Shown: positions 7,896 through 17,087 of the stretch, one piece after another | How the letters are laid out: each line of letters opens with the position of its first letter | Position numbering within the stretch: position 1 is the first letter of the stretch | Assembly (NCBI GenBank): GCA_045537575.1 | Contig: JAZSPU010000002.1 | Location: forward strand, 1 to 33,075 | Direction of reading: 5' to 3' | From: SIG607 sp045537575 | Lineage (GTDB): Bacteria > Bacillota > Clostridia > Oscillospirales > Acutalibacteraceae | DNA: 33,075 nucleotides | The notes under the pieces: generated by a model | What the model saw: the letters and a program-made list of their open reading frames with translations, nothing else | Database searches by the model: none | Told to the model about the DNA's origin: nothing | Translations under genes and position numbers: made by a program

Positions 7896-8552
7896 ATGAT
7901 AAAAGAATCTTTCAAATACATACTGTTTGACCTTGACGGCACCTTGACCGACCCATTCGAAGGAATAACCAATTCTGTTGCCTATTCCCTTAAAAGCTAT
8001 GGTATTGAGGTGGCTGACCGAAAAGAGCTTTCCTGCTTTATAGGGCCTCCCCTTTATGAATCCTTTGAAAAATATTACGGCTTTTCTAAGGAAAAGGCGG
8101 TTCAGGCGGTAGAAAAATACCGCGAATATTTCGCTGTTACGGGACTTTTTGAAAACGAAGTTTATGATGGCGTCTCGGAGCTTTTAAAGGAACTGCGTCT
8201 TAAAGGCTTAACGGTGGTTTTAGCTACCTCTAAACCCGAGGTTTATGCAAAAAGAATACTCCAGCATTTTAATTTAGAGTGCTATTTTACCGAAATTGTC
8301 GGCTCATTACTTAGCGGAGAGCGTGTCAAAAAGGGTGACGTTATAAGAGAAGCTCTTTTAAGACTTAATAACCCCGAAAAAAGCCAATGTGTTATGATAG
8401 GGGATAGAAGTCACGATATTTTGGGCGCAAAGGAAAACGGAATAAAAAGCATAGGTGTTCTTTACGGCTACGGTGATTTAAAAGAGCTAACAAAGGCAAA
8501 TGCCGATTATATAGTAAAAAAAATTGAAGAATTAAAGGAAATTTTGATTTAA
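7896..8552 (+). CDS. HAD-family phosphatase (phosphoglycolate phosphatase / PpaX-like)
   Basis: 218 residues. HAD motif I FDLDGTLTD (Asp12, Asp14), motif II ATSKPE with the Lys of motif III just after it, and motif IV MIGDRSHDILGAK. Helical cap between motifs I and II, as in Gph/PpaX. These enzymes hydrolyse small phosphate esters or pyrophosphate; the substrate cannot be read from sequence. ATG 7896 is chosen because GGGAG at 7886-7890 precedes it; an upstream in-frame TTG at 7878 lies inside the terminator stem. No promoter fits between terminator and gene, so it is fed by read-through or by a promoter inside rfbC. Confidence 0.8.
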   Translation: MIKESFKYILFDLDGTLTDPFEGITNSVAYSLKSYGIEVADRKELSCFIGPPLYESFEKYYGFSKEKAVQAVEKYREYFAVTGLFENEVYDGVSELLKELRLKGLTVVLATSKPEVYAKRILQHFNLECYFTEIVGSLLSGERVKKGDVIREALLRLNNPEKSQCVMIGDRSHDILGAKENGIKSIGVLYGYGDLKELTKANADYIVKKIEELKEILI

Positions 8553-8554
8553 TT

Positions 8555-9307
8555 ATGAAAAAATTACTCTCTTATGCAATGGATATAGGCGAACAACTGC
8601 TTATATCGGGCGCTGAGGTACGTAGAGTAGAAGAAGGAATTAAACGTATGTGCTGTTCCTTCGGCGCAAAGCGTACCGACGTTTTTATAATAACCAGCAG
8701 TATGGTGGTAACAGTTTTTCTTGATGACGGAAGCTACCTTACCCAAACGCGACGTGTTGTTGCAACGGGCACCGATCAGGAAAAATTACATAGACTTAAT
8801 CACCTGCTTCGTCAGATTTGCGAAGACAAGGTGAAAAAAGAAGATATCGGCGAGGAACTGAAAAAGGCGCAAAGCAGAAAAACCTATCCCTTTTGGCTTG
8901 AATGTATTGCATACAGCGTTATTGCAGGCGCTTTTACGCTGTTTTTCGGCGGAAACTTTACCGAGATGTGCATTTCTCTTTTTGCGGGACTTGTGGTAAG
9001 ATTTGCAATTTTGCTTTGCGAAAAAACCGTGCCTTCAAAAATGTTTTCGAAATTTATTTCCTGCGCTGTGGCGTCACTTATTGCCTTTACAGCGGTAAAA
9101 CTTAATATTATATCCGACGTTGACAAGGTTATAATAGGTAATATAATGAGTCTTATCCCCGGCATCGGTCTTACAAATGCCCTTAGAGATTTTTTCTCGG
9201 GCGACAGCATTGCGGGAATTTTAAGGGCAGTTGAGGTCGCTCTTACTGCTCTGGCAATTGCGGCAGGCTACTTTCTTATTACTGTGGTGGGAGGATTCTT
9301 GCTATGA
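8555..9307 (+). CDS. threonine/serine exporter family, larger subunit (YjjP-like)
   Basis: 250 residues. The N-terminal half is soluble and contains the family pattern GEQLLISGAEVRRVEEG; about five hydrophobic segments follow from residue 110 on. This is the ThrE N-terminal part (DUF1212). In Corynebacterium ThrE the two parts are fused; here, as in E. coli YjjP/YjjB, they are separate proteins. The next gene encodes the partner and overlaps by four bases, so a 1:1 membrane complex is likely. The substrate may be threonine/serine or a dicarboxylate as reported for YjjPB. Confidence 0.82.
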   Translation: MKKLLSYAMDIGEQLLISGAEVRRVEEGIKRMCCSFGAKRTDVFIITSSMVVTVFLDDGSYLTQTRRVVATGTDQEKLHRLNHLLRQICEDKVKKEDIGEELKKAQSRKTYPFWLECIAYSVIAGAFTLFFGGNFTEMCISLFAGLVVRFAILLCEKTVPSKMFSKFISCAVASLIAFTAVKLNIISDVDKVIIGNIMSLIPGIGLTNALRDFFSGDSIAGILRAVEVALTALAIAAGYFLITVVGGFLL

Positions 9308-9759
9308 CCAAATTTGAACTTATTCAGATTATTGCGGGAACCGTCGGCACTCTGGGCTTTACCGTACTTTTTAATATAAGAGGTAAAAGACTGATATTCA
9401 CCGCTCTGGGCGGCTTCCTTTCCTGGACACTCTTTGTTATTTTTTCAAAATTTATACAAAGTGAGCCGCTTAACTATTTTTTTGTGGCATTTTTAATGAC
9501 TGCTTACGCGGAAATAGTAGCAATGCTTATTAAAAGTCCTACTACCATATTTATTACCACTACTTTAGTTCCCCTTATTCCCGGAAGCTCCCTTTATTAT
9601 ACAATGGCAAATGCCTTTACAGATAATAAAGCAGGCTTTATTGAAAAGGGAATGAATACCCTTTCTCTTGCGGCAGCCCTTGCTCTCGGTATTATTATTG
9701 CAACGGCAATCACTAAAATAATAAAGGATTTTATAAGAAGAAAAAATCAAGGAATTTAA
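9304..9759 (+). CDS. threonine/serine exporter family, smaller subunit (YjjB-like)
   Basis: 151 residues, almost entirely hydrophobic with about four to five membrane spans. It shows the family segment PTTIFITTTLVPLIPGSSLY, typical of the ThrE C-terminal part (DUF3815). ATG 9304 overlaps the stop of the larger subunit (ATGA). It makes sense only as partner of the preceding protein. Confidence 0.82.
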   Translation: MTKFELIQIIAGTVGTLGFTVLFNIRGKRLIFTALGGFLSWTLFVIFSKFIQSEPLNYFFVAFLMTAYAEIVAMLIKSPTTIFITTTLVPLIPGSSLYYTMANAFTDNKAGFIEKGMNTLSLAAALALGIIIATAITKIIKDFIRRKNQGI

Positions 9760-9784
9760 TAAAAGATTTTTTGCCTTTTAAAAA

Positions 9785-9807
9785 TAACCGCGGAATTTCC
9801 GCGGTTA
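9785..9807 (-). terminator. GC-rich hairpin, terminator-like on the minus strand
   Basis: TAACCGCGG / CCGCGGTTA with a 5-base loop (AATTT). On the plus strand it is followed by A's, not T's; on the minus strand the stem is followed by TTTTT. It lies between two plus-strand genes. It may stop antisense transcription, or act as a weak terminator or processing signal after the exporter genes. Confidence 0.45.
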
Positions 9808-9843
9808 AAAAATTACTAAATTGTTAAAAAATTGCGTAAAATG

Positions 9844-9872
9844 TTGATTTTTAAGACTTTTTATGTTAAAAT
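9844..9872 (+). promoter_or_regulatory. promoter for the LtaS-like gene
   Basis: TTGATT (9844-9849), 17-base spacer, TAAAAT (9867-9872) with an extended TG. A GAAGGAG ribosome binding site precedes ATG 9914. Confidence 0.75.
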
Positions 9873-9913
9873 ATAGCGGTTAACGATTTTTAATTTTAAA
9901 GAAGGAGAAGAAA

Positions 9914-11971
9914 ATGAGCACACAGAGACACTCTGTAGAAGACAAAAGTATGTTTGCTATAATGAAGCCGCAGCTTGTTACCGGCTTTAAATATTCGGCG
10001 GTTTATTTTATTGCGCTTCTTTATTGGGAACTTTTGCTTCGCACCCAAACGGGCTTTAAGGATATGAGTTGGTTTTTCCTTTTCTTTATTCCTGCCGAGG
10101 CAGCATTTTTCGGCACTCTGAACGGTTGGTTCAGAAGAAAAGGCAACCGAATTGCGATGCCCATAATAATGCTTATTCCTTTTGCATTTTACGTAGCGCA
10201 GCTTGTGTATTACAGAATTTTCGGTTCTATGTTCTCCATTTCGATGATTGGAATGGGCGCAGATGCTATGGAAGACTTCGGTTGGGCGCTTAAGGATACC
10301 ATTAAAGAGTCTTTCTGGTGGATAATCCTCTGCCTTATTCCTGTTTTCGCTTCAATAGTTTATGCCTTTATTTCTCCCAAAAGGAATTTTAAGAAATACT
10401 CTCCGTTAATGCACTTTGTTTCACTTTTGAAAACGGTGGTTTTGTGGGCGCTTGCGGTACTTTTCCTGCTCCCCTTCGGAACAGGCAACACCTCTCCTTA
10501 TGCCGCATATTCCTCCACTAAAATTGATACCGATACAGCTTCAAGCCGTCTCGGTGTGTTGACCAACTCCTTAGTAGAGGTTTATCACTCCCTATTCGGA
10601 AGCGACGAGGGTAACGAGGATTTATCCTTGGAAATTCTTGATAATCCCGACAGCCAAATTCCGCAGATTGATTTTTCTCCTAATACTATAAGCAAAATCA
10701 ACTTTAAGACACTTTCGACGTTGACCGATGACAGCGGTAAAAAGGAGCTTTGCAACTACTTTGCCAGTCAGACCGGTACCAATAAGAATGAATATACCGG
10801 AAAGCTTAAGGATTATAATCTTATTTATATCTGTGCAGAAAGCTTTAGTAAATGGGCTATAGACCCCGTTGTTACACCTACTCTTTATAAAATGAGTAAG
10901 GGCGGTGTCGTTTTAAACAATTACTATAACTCTTATAAAAATACCACCACAAACGGTGAATTTTCCTTTATGACAGGACTTTGGCCCGACGTTTCCAGAG
11001 ATGCTGACAGTAACTCTTCTTCGGGTAGCTTTACTCAGTCGCAGGATAAATATCTGCCATACGTTTTAGGTAATGCTTTTGAAAGTCTTGGCGTAAAAAC
11101 CTATGCTTACCATAATTTCAGAGGCTACTATTATTCAAGACAAAACACCCACCCCAATTTAGGTTATACAACCCTTAGATTTATGGGTGGTGAAAACGGA
11201 ATGAGATTTACTACCTCTTGGCCCTCTTCCGACCTTGAAATGATGGAACAGAGTATAGATGATTATATTAAAAATCCCCGTTTCCACGCTTACTATATGA
11301 CCTTCTCGGGACACGGCCCCTATTCTTCCGCTAACCCCATAGCTGTAAGAAACCTGAAAACAGTACAGCAAATAGTTAAGGACAGAAATCTGCCCGATAA
11401 TGCGGAATATTATCTTGCTGCTAACTATGAACTTGAAAAGGCTATGACCTATTTGCTTAAGCGACTTCGCGAAGAAGGAAAAATAAATAATACACTTATC
11501 GTTCTTACGGGCGACCATTATCCCTATTATCTTAATTCTAATTCCCTTGACGCTCTTGCAGGAAAGGATGTAGGCAGTAACTTTGAAATGTACGAATCTA
11601 CCTGTATTATGTATTGTGAGGGAATGGAAACGGTAGAAACCGATATTCCTTGCTGCAATATTGATATTCTTCCCACTACCTTTAACCTTCTCGGCATTGA
11701 GTATGATTCAAGAATGCTTCCCGGTGTGGATATATTCTCCAGCAACGACCATATGGCTATTCTTTATAATAAGAGCTTTGTAACCGAAAAGGTAAAATAT
11801 AATGCTACCAACGGTAAAGCCGAATGGCAGGGAGCAGCCGACCTTATGACCGAGGATGCAAAACAAAGCTATATTGATTACTATAGCTCCATAGTGGATA
11901 ACCGCTATGCCGTATCACTAAAACTTATGCAGGAAGACTTCTTCCGATTTGTTTACGATAATATAAATTAA
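9914..11971 (+). CDS. LtaS-like membrane phosphoglycerol transferase / sulfatase-fold protein
   Basis: 685 residues: about five membrane spans in the first 200 residues, then a large extracellular sulfatase-fold domain, the layout of lipoteichoic acid synthases. By analogy with S. aureus LtaS the active-site residues appear as Glu309 (AESF), the nucleophile Thr345 (TTNGEF) and Asp534-His535 (TGDHYPY). LtaS moves glycerol phosphate from phosphatidylglycerol to a growing lipoteichoic acid chain outside the membrane; relatives act as primases or modify other glycans, and I cannot tell which this is. It is a single-gene unit with its own extended -10 promoter and a strong terminator. No glycolipid anchor genes are adjacent. 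Confidence 0.85.
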   Translation: MSTQRHSVEDKSMFAIMKPQLVTGFKYSAVYFIALLYWELLLRTQTGFKDMSWFFLFFIPAEAAFFGTLNGWFRRKGNRIAMPIIMLIPFAFYVAQLVYYRIFGSMFSISMIGMGADAMEDFGWALKDTIKESFWWIILCLIPVFASIVYAFISPKRNFKKYSPLMHFVSLLKTVVLWALAVLFLLPFGTGNTSPYAAYSSTKIDTDTASSRLGVLTNSLVEVYHSLFGSDEGNEDLSLEILDNPDSQIPQIDFSPNTISKINFKTLSTLTDDSGKKELCNYFASQTGTNKNEYTGKLKDYNLIYICAESFSKWAIDPVVTPTLYKMSKGGVVLNNYYNSYKNTTTNGEFSFMTGLWPDVSRDADSNSSSGSFTQSQDKYLPYVLGNAFESLGVKTYAYHNFRGYYYSRQNTHPNLGYTTLRFMGGENGMRFTTSWPSSDLEMMEQSIDDYIKNPRFHAYYMTFSGHGPYSSANPIAVRNLKTVQQIVKDRNLPDNAEYYLAANYELEKAMTYLLKRLREEGKINNTLIVLTGDHYPYYLNSNSLDALAGKDVGSNFEMYESTCIMYCEGMETVETDIPCCNIDILPTTFNLLGIEYDSRMLPGVDIFSSNDHMAILYNKSFVTEKVKYNATNGKAEWQGAADLMTEDAKQSYIDYYSSIVDNRYAVSLKLMQEDFFRFVYDNIN

Positions 11972-11982
11972 TTTCATTAAAT

Positions 11983-12019
11983 AAAAAACAGGAGATTTCA
12001 TTGAAATCTCCTGTTTTTT
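11983..12019. terminator. bidirectional intrinsic terminator
   Basis: An 18-base perfect inverted repeat (AAAAAACAGGAGATTTCA and its complement) separated by one base, T-rich on both strands. It serves the LtaS-like gene and the convergent GH94-like gene, whose stop is at 12023. Confidence 0.9.
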
Positions 12020-12022
12020 ATT

Positions 12023-14560
12023 TTAATCTGTAACTGTAATAATCATATCATCTAAAATGTCAGCATTTTGAATAAAGAGCTTTTCGGTTTTCATAATATC
12101 ATCATAAACCGTTTGCTGTTTTATGCCGTTAATGAAAATTTCGCGTTTACCGTTACCTTCGTTTTTATAGTTAAGGGTTAAATTATGCCCCTTCATTATA
12201 AACTCGGCTGTAGCCTCTTTACAGGGCATATAAGCGGCGGTCTGAATTGTAAGACCGTCAAGATTTGGCTCAATGCCGAAACCGAAACGATAGAAATTCT
12301 TATAGAGCACAGTACCTGCACCGGTGTACCAGTCATTTTGAGAATCGCCATCTACGCCTAGTTCTAGATTTCGGCAATATGAGTTAGGCATAACAAATGT
12401 GGTTTTATTGGCGTACGGGTGGGTAATAATCATTGATTTTTCTATTTGTTTCCAAGCGTTTTCGGAGTCGCCTGATAGGAAAAGCGCCGCACAAGAGAAC
12501 ATACTTGCGTGAACGTACGCACAGGCATTTTCGGAAAAACCGGGAATGGTGTTGGCAATTCTTCCTATACCGGGGGTACCTGCAGTAAATTTAGGCCAGT
12601 TTGTAAGTAAGCCGTAAACCGAATCAAGAGAAAGAAGATTTTTTATAATAACTTCGCGAAGCTTGGGCGTTTCACTAATCAGGTCGGAAATTGCCCAGTA
12701 TGCGAAAGGTGCGAAACTAACCCTTGAAACACCGTCAACGTCACAGAATGAGCCAACCTTGTAGGAACCGTGATCGCCCCAGCCGTGAATAAGACGTATT
12801 TCACCTTTTTCGTTGGTTTCAATGGCGTGTTTTTTAAGACCCTCTGCAAGTTCTTTTCTGATTTTAAGATATTCTTCTGCTTTATCATTCATATCTTGCT
12901 TTTTAAGAATATCAGCCATTTCCGCAAGATTTCTGTAAAGTTGTAGGGAAGCCATTACCGAAACACCTGTGCCGAAATCCTTGCCCTCGTCTTCTGTTTG
13001 ACCAAGACCGTCAATAGCATCGTTCCAATCGCCGTAAATAATTCTGAGACAGTTGGTGCCATCCTCATTATCAAGGTTACTGATTAAATAATCGGTAATG
13101 CGGATCAGGTGTTCAAGTACGCTGTTTTTTAGGTCAAGGGGTTTAACTACGTTGCCTTTTGTGGATATAAATTCATAGTATCCGCATTCTTCATTTAAAA
13201 TGGAGTAATCGCCCGTATAGGCAAGGTACATATAAAAGGTGGTCAAAAGCCAATTTCCTTGGTCAATAAAGGGGCGAAGGTCCATTGAAGGAATATGTCC
13301 TTCATACTGAGGGATTCCGAACTGACGGGGCGGTCTGCCGCTGGGGTCAATAAAGCCCAGTGCTCGTATCATCTTTTCACGCGCTTCAGATGGACTCCAT
13401 ATAATAGCCTGTTCAAGCTGTTGGAATACGTCGCGAACACCCAGCATATGTTCAACGTAGTTGTCACCCATAGCACAAAAATCAACCTGCTTTTGAAGAT
13501 TTTTGAGGAAATTATTAAGCACGTTTACGTGAACGGTCTCATTGTGCCAATCCTTAAAGGAAAGCCTTGTGTTATTAAAACGAGTTCTGTCGAAAATCTC
13601 GCGCGAAGCTATGATATTATCTATTTTCTTATCGTTTATCTCTATTTTTTCTTTGGTTAAATCAACGTTTTTATCGTTGGTTATAGTAAATAAATAGTCA
13701 ATTCTTGAGGTTTTTTCAGCGGCGGTTTCGAGATGTAAAATTTCAGCCGCAACAGGAGTATTATTACGTGTAGAAAAAGACTGCTTTTCAAATTTGCCCA
13801 GTTTAAGAGATTCGGCATTGCCCACATTACAACTTTGACAAACAAGATATTCCGGACGTGAAGCGGTATGAAAGGTATCTCCTACTACGGCGTCCTTTAT
13901 TTTGCGGTCAATAAGCATAGCGTGGAAATCCGCCGAATCACGTTTGAGAATAAACTTACCGTCGCCTAAATGGAAGGACCTGCGTGTACCCTTAACCCAC
14001 ATATCGTCATATTCGCCGTTTTTCAGAAATGCTTCAAAATATGTATTTAAAGTGTAATTTAAGGGTTTATTTGTTTTGTTGATAGCCCCAAAGGAGAAGG
14101 ACATCTGTTTATTTTTCGTAACAGATGCACGTACTGCAAAGGTTGCAATGTCGGTATCGGCAATATAGTAAGCGGCAGAAAGGGTATATACAAGATACCT
14201 CTTTGTGTTATAGGGTTCAAATAACTGTTTGCCGCCACCTAGAATAGAAATAGGAAAGTATGTGCCATCATCATTTGGAAGACCTACAAAAAAGTTAACG
14301 GAAGAATCACAGTCGAGATGTATGGGATAGAAAACACGTAAAATTCCGTCAATGGCATGTATAATGCCGTTTGACATAGCCCACATTGTAAATCCGCCGG
14401 CCTGATAAGGAAAGCGGTGAACACCGGTAGTTCTGGGCAGACAAAGTACGTCGCCGTTATCAAGATAATACGTATCACCGGGCAATTGGTTGTGAGCACC
14501 TTTTTGTTGGGTGGTTTTCGCTATTTGCTCCATAAGTGATTTGAGTTTTTTCTCAAACAT
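12023..14560 (-). CDS. GH94-like glycoside phosphorylase
   Basis: 845 residues, no signal peptide, so cytoplasmic. An N-terminal beta-sandwich (about 1-330) is followed by an alpha/alpha barrel. Key segments: MGVRDVFQ (family pattern GxRDxxQ), the GDWND motif at 510-514 holding the presumed general-acid aspartate, and a WYTGAGT segment like the phosphate-site loop of cellobiose and chitobiose phosphorylases. Such enzymes split a disaccharide or beta-glucan with inorganic phosphate to give sugar 1-phosphate. Substrate cannot be fixed; related families (cellobionate, laminaribiose, beta-1,2-glucan phosphorylases) remain possible. It is the last gene of an operon behind gpsA (14 bases apart, AAGGAG site). 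Confidence 0.8.
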   Translation of the reverse strand: MFEKKLKSLMEQIAKTTQQKGAHNQLPGDTYYLDNGDVLCLPRTTGVHRFPYQAGGFTMWAMSNGIIHAIDGILRVFYPIHLDCDSSVNFFVGLPNDDGTYFPISILGGGKQLFEPYNTKRYLVYTLSAAYYIADTDIATFAVRASVTKNKQMSFSFGAINKTNKPLNYTLNTYFEAFLKNGEYDDMWVKGTRRSFHLGDGKFILKRDSADFHAMLIDRKIKDAVVGDTFHTASRPEYLVCQSCNVGNAESLKLGKFEKQSFSTRNNTPVAAEILHLETAAEKTSRIDYLFTITNDKNVDLTKEKIEINDKKIDNIIASREIFDRTRFNNTRLSFKDWHNETVHVNVLNNFLKNLQKQVDFCAMGDNYVEHMLGVRDVFQQLEQAIIWSPSEAREKMIRALGFIDPSGRPPRQFGIPQYEGHIPSMDLRPFIDQGNWLLTTFYMYLAYTGDYSILNEECGYYEFISTKGNVVKPLDLKNSVLEHLIRITDYLISNLDNEDGTNCLRIIYGDWNDAIDGLGQTEDEGKDFGTGVSVMASLQLYRNLAEMADILKKQDMNDKAEEYLKIRKELAEGLKKHAIETNEKGEIRLIHGWGDHGSYKVGSFCDVDGVSRVSFAPFAYWAISDLISETPKLREVIIKNLLSLDSVYGLLTNWPKFTAGTPGIGRIANTIPGFSENACAYVHASMFSCAALFLSGDSENAWKQIEKSMIITHPYANKTTFVMPNSYCRNLELGVDGDSQNDWYTGAGTVLYKNFYRFGFGIEPNLDGLTIQTAAYMPCKEATAEFIMKGHNLTLNYKNEGNGKREIFINGIKQQTVYDDIMKTEKLFIQNADILDDMIITVTD

Positions 14561-14574
14561 AATAAAGCTCCTTT

Positions 14575-15534
14575 TTATTCAAATTCTGCCGTTAAAGCTC
14601 TATCGAAAAGCTCGTCAAGGGCGAGCATAACCGGTTTATTTTCGTAAAGCACTTCATATACTCGGTTGCAAATGGGAAGATCTATTCCTAAAGAATTGCC
14701 CATATTAACAAGCGCCTTTACTGTATAGTAGCCTTCGGCTAACTGTCCGAATTCTTCGCCCTTTACAAAGGATTCGCCGAACTGTCGGTTATGGCTGTAC
14801 TTTGAAAATACAGTTGCTTCATAGTCGCCAAGGTGACAAAGTCCGTATGCGCTTACTTCATTTCCGCCTTTAGCGCCTATAAGACGGGCAACCTCGCGGG
14901 TGCCTCGCGCCATAAGAGCGCCTTTAAGAGAAGAAAGTCCGACGCCGTCCAAAAAGCCTGCGGCAATTCCTATTACGTTTTTGGCGGCGGCGCCTATTTC
15001 GTTGCCTATCATATCATTTCCGTAGTAAAAACGAATTAATTTGCTTGAAAATTCGTTTACAAGATGCTTTTTGACCTCTTCGTCCTCGCTGTCTATTACC
15101 ATACAGTTTGGAATACCGTGGTAAAATTCCTGTACGTGACCGGGGCCTATCCATACAGCCACCTTGTTTGATGGGTCAAGATTATCCTTGGCAATTTCCG
15201 AAAGTCGTCTGCCTGTGGAAATTTCGATACCCTTCATACAAAGCACAAAAATTTTGTTTTTGGGGCAGTACTCATTTATTTGGTTAAAAAGTCCCTGCAA
15301 AGCCTGAGAGGGAATGGAAATAACCACAACCTCGCTATCATTTATGCAGGAAAGGTCGGTAGAAAGCTTAACCGACTCAGGAAGCTTTAAAAGGGAATTG
15401 CTTCTTGTCTTTAAAAAGCCCTGCATTTCTTTAGCTTCCTTTAGTCCGTAAAGTGTTACGTCGTGATGTCTGGTATCAAGATACCAGGAAATAAGCGAAC
15501 CCCAACGTCCGGGTCCTATAACGGTAATTTTCAT
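14575..15534 (-). CDS. gpsA: NAD(P)-dependent glycerol-3-phosphate dehydrogenase
   Basis: 319 residues. N-terminal Rossmann motif GPGRWG (7-12), a VVISIPSQAL segment, the catalytic-lysine region AAAKNVIGIAAG, and CHLGDYEATVFSKYSHNRQFG, the equivalent of the GLGDL...SRN...G signature. It makes sn-glycerol 3-phosphate from dihydroxyacetone phosphate for lipid (and lipoteichoic acid) synthesis. It deviates from textbook GpsA (GPGRWG for the usual GAGSWG; CHLGDY for GLGDL), so it may be a paralogue with another substrate. It starts two bases after the MATE stop; its GGAGGAG site lies inside the MATE coding end. Confidence 0.83.
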   Translation of the reverse strand: MKITVIGPGRWGSLISWYLDTRHHDVTLYGLKEAKEMQGFLKTRSNSLLKLPESVKLSTDLSCINDSEVVVISIPSQALQGLFNQINEYCPKNKIFVLCMKGIEISTGRRLSEIAKDNLDPSNKVAVWIGPGHVQEFYHGIPNCMVIDSEDEEVKKHLVNEFSSKLIRFYYGNDMIGNEIGAAAKNVIGIAAGFLDGVGLSSLKGALMARGTREVARLIGAKGGNEVSAYGLCHLGDYEATVFSKYSHNRQFGESFVKGEEFGQLAEGYYTVKALVNMGNSLGIDLPICNRVYEVLYENKPVMLALDELFDRALTAEFE

Positions 15535-15536
15535 CT

Positions 15537-16898
15537 CTATATCTCCTCCACTATTTTTTTCTTATTTAAATATTTTAACACATAAAGTGATAAAGGTACA
15601 GCACAAATTGCAGAAAGAAAATCTGCAACCGATTGAGTAGCTTCAAGTCCTGTTTGTCCGAATAAAAGAGGAAGGACAATAACAAGGGGAATAAAGAAGA
15701 TTCCCTGTCTTGAAATTGAAAGCAGAGTAGCTCTTCCCACAAAGCCTAAATTCTGCATAATCATATTTGCCATAACTATAATGCCAAAGGTGGGGAAGGT
15801 AAGGCACTGAAAACGAAGCATTGAAACACCAAATTTGATAACTTCCTTGTCTTCTCTGAAGAGTTTTATAAGCTGTGGAGCGAATATAAAGCCTAATACC
15901 GCCATAATGCTTAAAAATATTGTTGTCACCTTTATGGAAAATACAAAGCCTTTTTTAACCCTTTCGTAGTTCTTTGCGCCAAAATTAAAGCCGCAAAAGG
16001 GCTGAAAGCCTTGACCGAAGCCTATAACGGCGGAATTTATGAACATAGCAATTCGGTTTACTATGGAAATTGCGGCAATAGCAAAATCACCGTAACCGCC
16101 TGCAACTCTGTTTAGTATAATTGTTGCAACGCTTGTTATGGACTGACGGGAAAGGGAGGGAAGTCCTCCTCTGATTATTTCAACAATATACTTTTTATTA
16201 AATGAGAATTTTTTAAGCTTTATTCTAATATTTTCGCCCCTTGTTGTGCCTATTATTAAAAGCACAAAGGAGAAAATCTGGCTGACAACGGTTGCAAGTG
16301 CTGCGCCCTTTGTACCCATTTTAAAGGTGAAAATAAATAATGGGTCAAGGATTATGTTGAGTATTCCGCCCGAAACAAGACCTACCATAGCGTAGGAAGC
16401 ATTTCCTTGAAAGCGAAGCTGATTATTTATAACAAAGGAAGAGATTATAAAGGGTGAGCCTAAAAGTATATAACCTAAATACTGCTTTGAATAGGGGAGT
16501 ATAGTTTCGGTAGAGCCGAGAAGCAAAGCTAGAGGTTCAATAAAGATAAGACCTAATGCGGTTATAAGAATTCCTATGAAAAAGGAATAGAAAAAGCCGG
16601 TTGAAGCCATTTTCTCGGCGTTTTCTTTATCCTGCCTTCCCATAGCTCTTGAAATGAAATTGCCCGAGCCTTGTCCAAAGAAAAAACCAACAGCCTGAAT
16701 AAGAGCCATCATGGAAAAAACCACACCTACTGCTGCGGGGGCGGCAACGTCCTTTATTTTGCTTACGAAAAAGGTGTCAGCCATATTGTAAATAGCCGTA
16801 ACAAGCATACTGATTATGGTGGGAATTGCCATTTTGCTTATCACTTTTTCGATTTTTCCCGTGGTAAGTTCCTTAAATTTATTGGTTGTTTCTTTCAT
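15537..16898 (-). CDS. MATE family efflux transporter
   Basis: 453 residues with 12 predicted membrane spans in two repeats. MATE hallmarks: an N-terminal KMAIPTIISMLVTAIYNMADTF-type first helix, GFGQGFQPFCGFNFGA at the start of the second half, and a GNAxYAMVGLVSGGILNIILDP-type loop. MATE proteins export cationic compounds using Na+ or H+. Start 16898 (MKETTNKF) is chosen because a promoter (-10 at 16930-16935) lies inside the longer frame that could begin with TTG at 16958. It heads the MATE-gpsA-GH94 operon. Confidence 0.88.
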   Translation of the reverse strand: MKETTNKFKELTTGKIEKVISKMAIPTIISMLVTAIYNMADTFFVSKIKDVAAPAAVGVVFSMMALIQAVGFFFGQGSGNFISRAMGRQDKENAEKMASTGFFYSFFIGILITALGLIFIEPLALLLGSTETILPYSKQYLGYILLGSPFIISSFVINNQLRFQGNASYAMVGLVSGGILNIILDPLFIFTFKMGTKGAALATVVSQIFSFVLLIIGTTRGENIRIKLKKFSFNKKYIVEIIRGGLPSLSRQSITSVATIILNRVAGGYGDFAIAAISIVNRIAMFINSAVIGFGQGFQPFCGFNFGAKNYERVKKGFVFSIKVTTIFLSIMAVLGFIFAPQLIKLFREDKEVIKFGVSMLRFQCLTFPTFGIIVMANMIMQNLGFVGRATLLSISRQGIFFIPLVIVLPLLFGQTGLEATQSVADFLSAICAVPLSLYVLKYLNKKKIVEEI

Positions 16899-16929
16899 AT
16901 TAAACATCTCTTTTAAAACAATATAAATT

Positions 16930-16958
16930 ATTATACCACACTTTATAACAAATTGCAA
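16930..16958 (-). promoter_or_regulatory. promoter for the MATE-gpsA-GH94 operon
   Basis: Minus strand: TTGCAA (16953-16958), 17-base spacer, TATAAT (16930-16935). The position excludes the TTG start at 16958 and fixes the MATE start at 16898. Confidence 0.75.
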
Positions 16959-16983
16959 AACAAGTATTACTGTGTTATGCTTG

Positions 16984-16992
16984 TGTTACAAT
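16984..16992 (+). promoter_or_regulatory. possible extended -10 promoter for the sigma factor gene
   Basis: TGT followed by TACAAT, an extended -10 without a recognisable -35. It is divergent from the MATE promoter. A small AACC/GGTT hairpin with a T run lies between it and the gene (about 17018-17037). Confidence 0.4.
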
Positions 16993-17087
16993 AGGGACAA
17001 TAAAATTTATTATCAATGAACCTTTCGGGTTGTTTTTTCGACTATATATGTGAAACCGGTTTTAAAGAACTTATAGGAGGTGAGGCA

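Noticed and set aside
16899..16958. Longer MATE protein starting at a TTG
   Set aside because: The promoter -35 and -10 boxes lie inside the extension, and the extension has no ribosome binding site.
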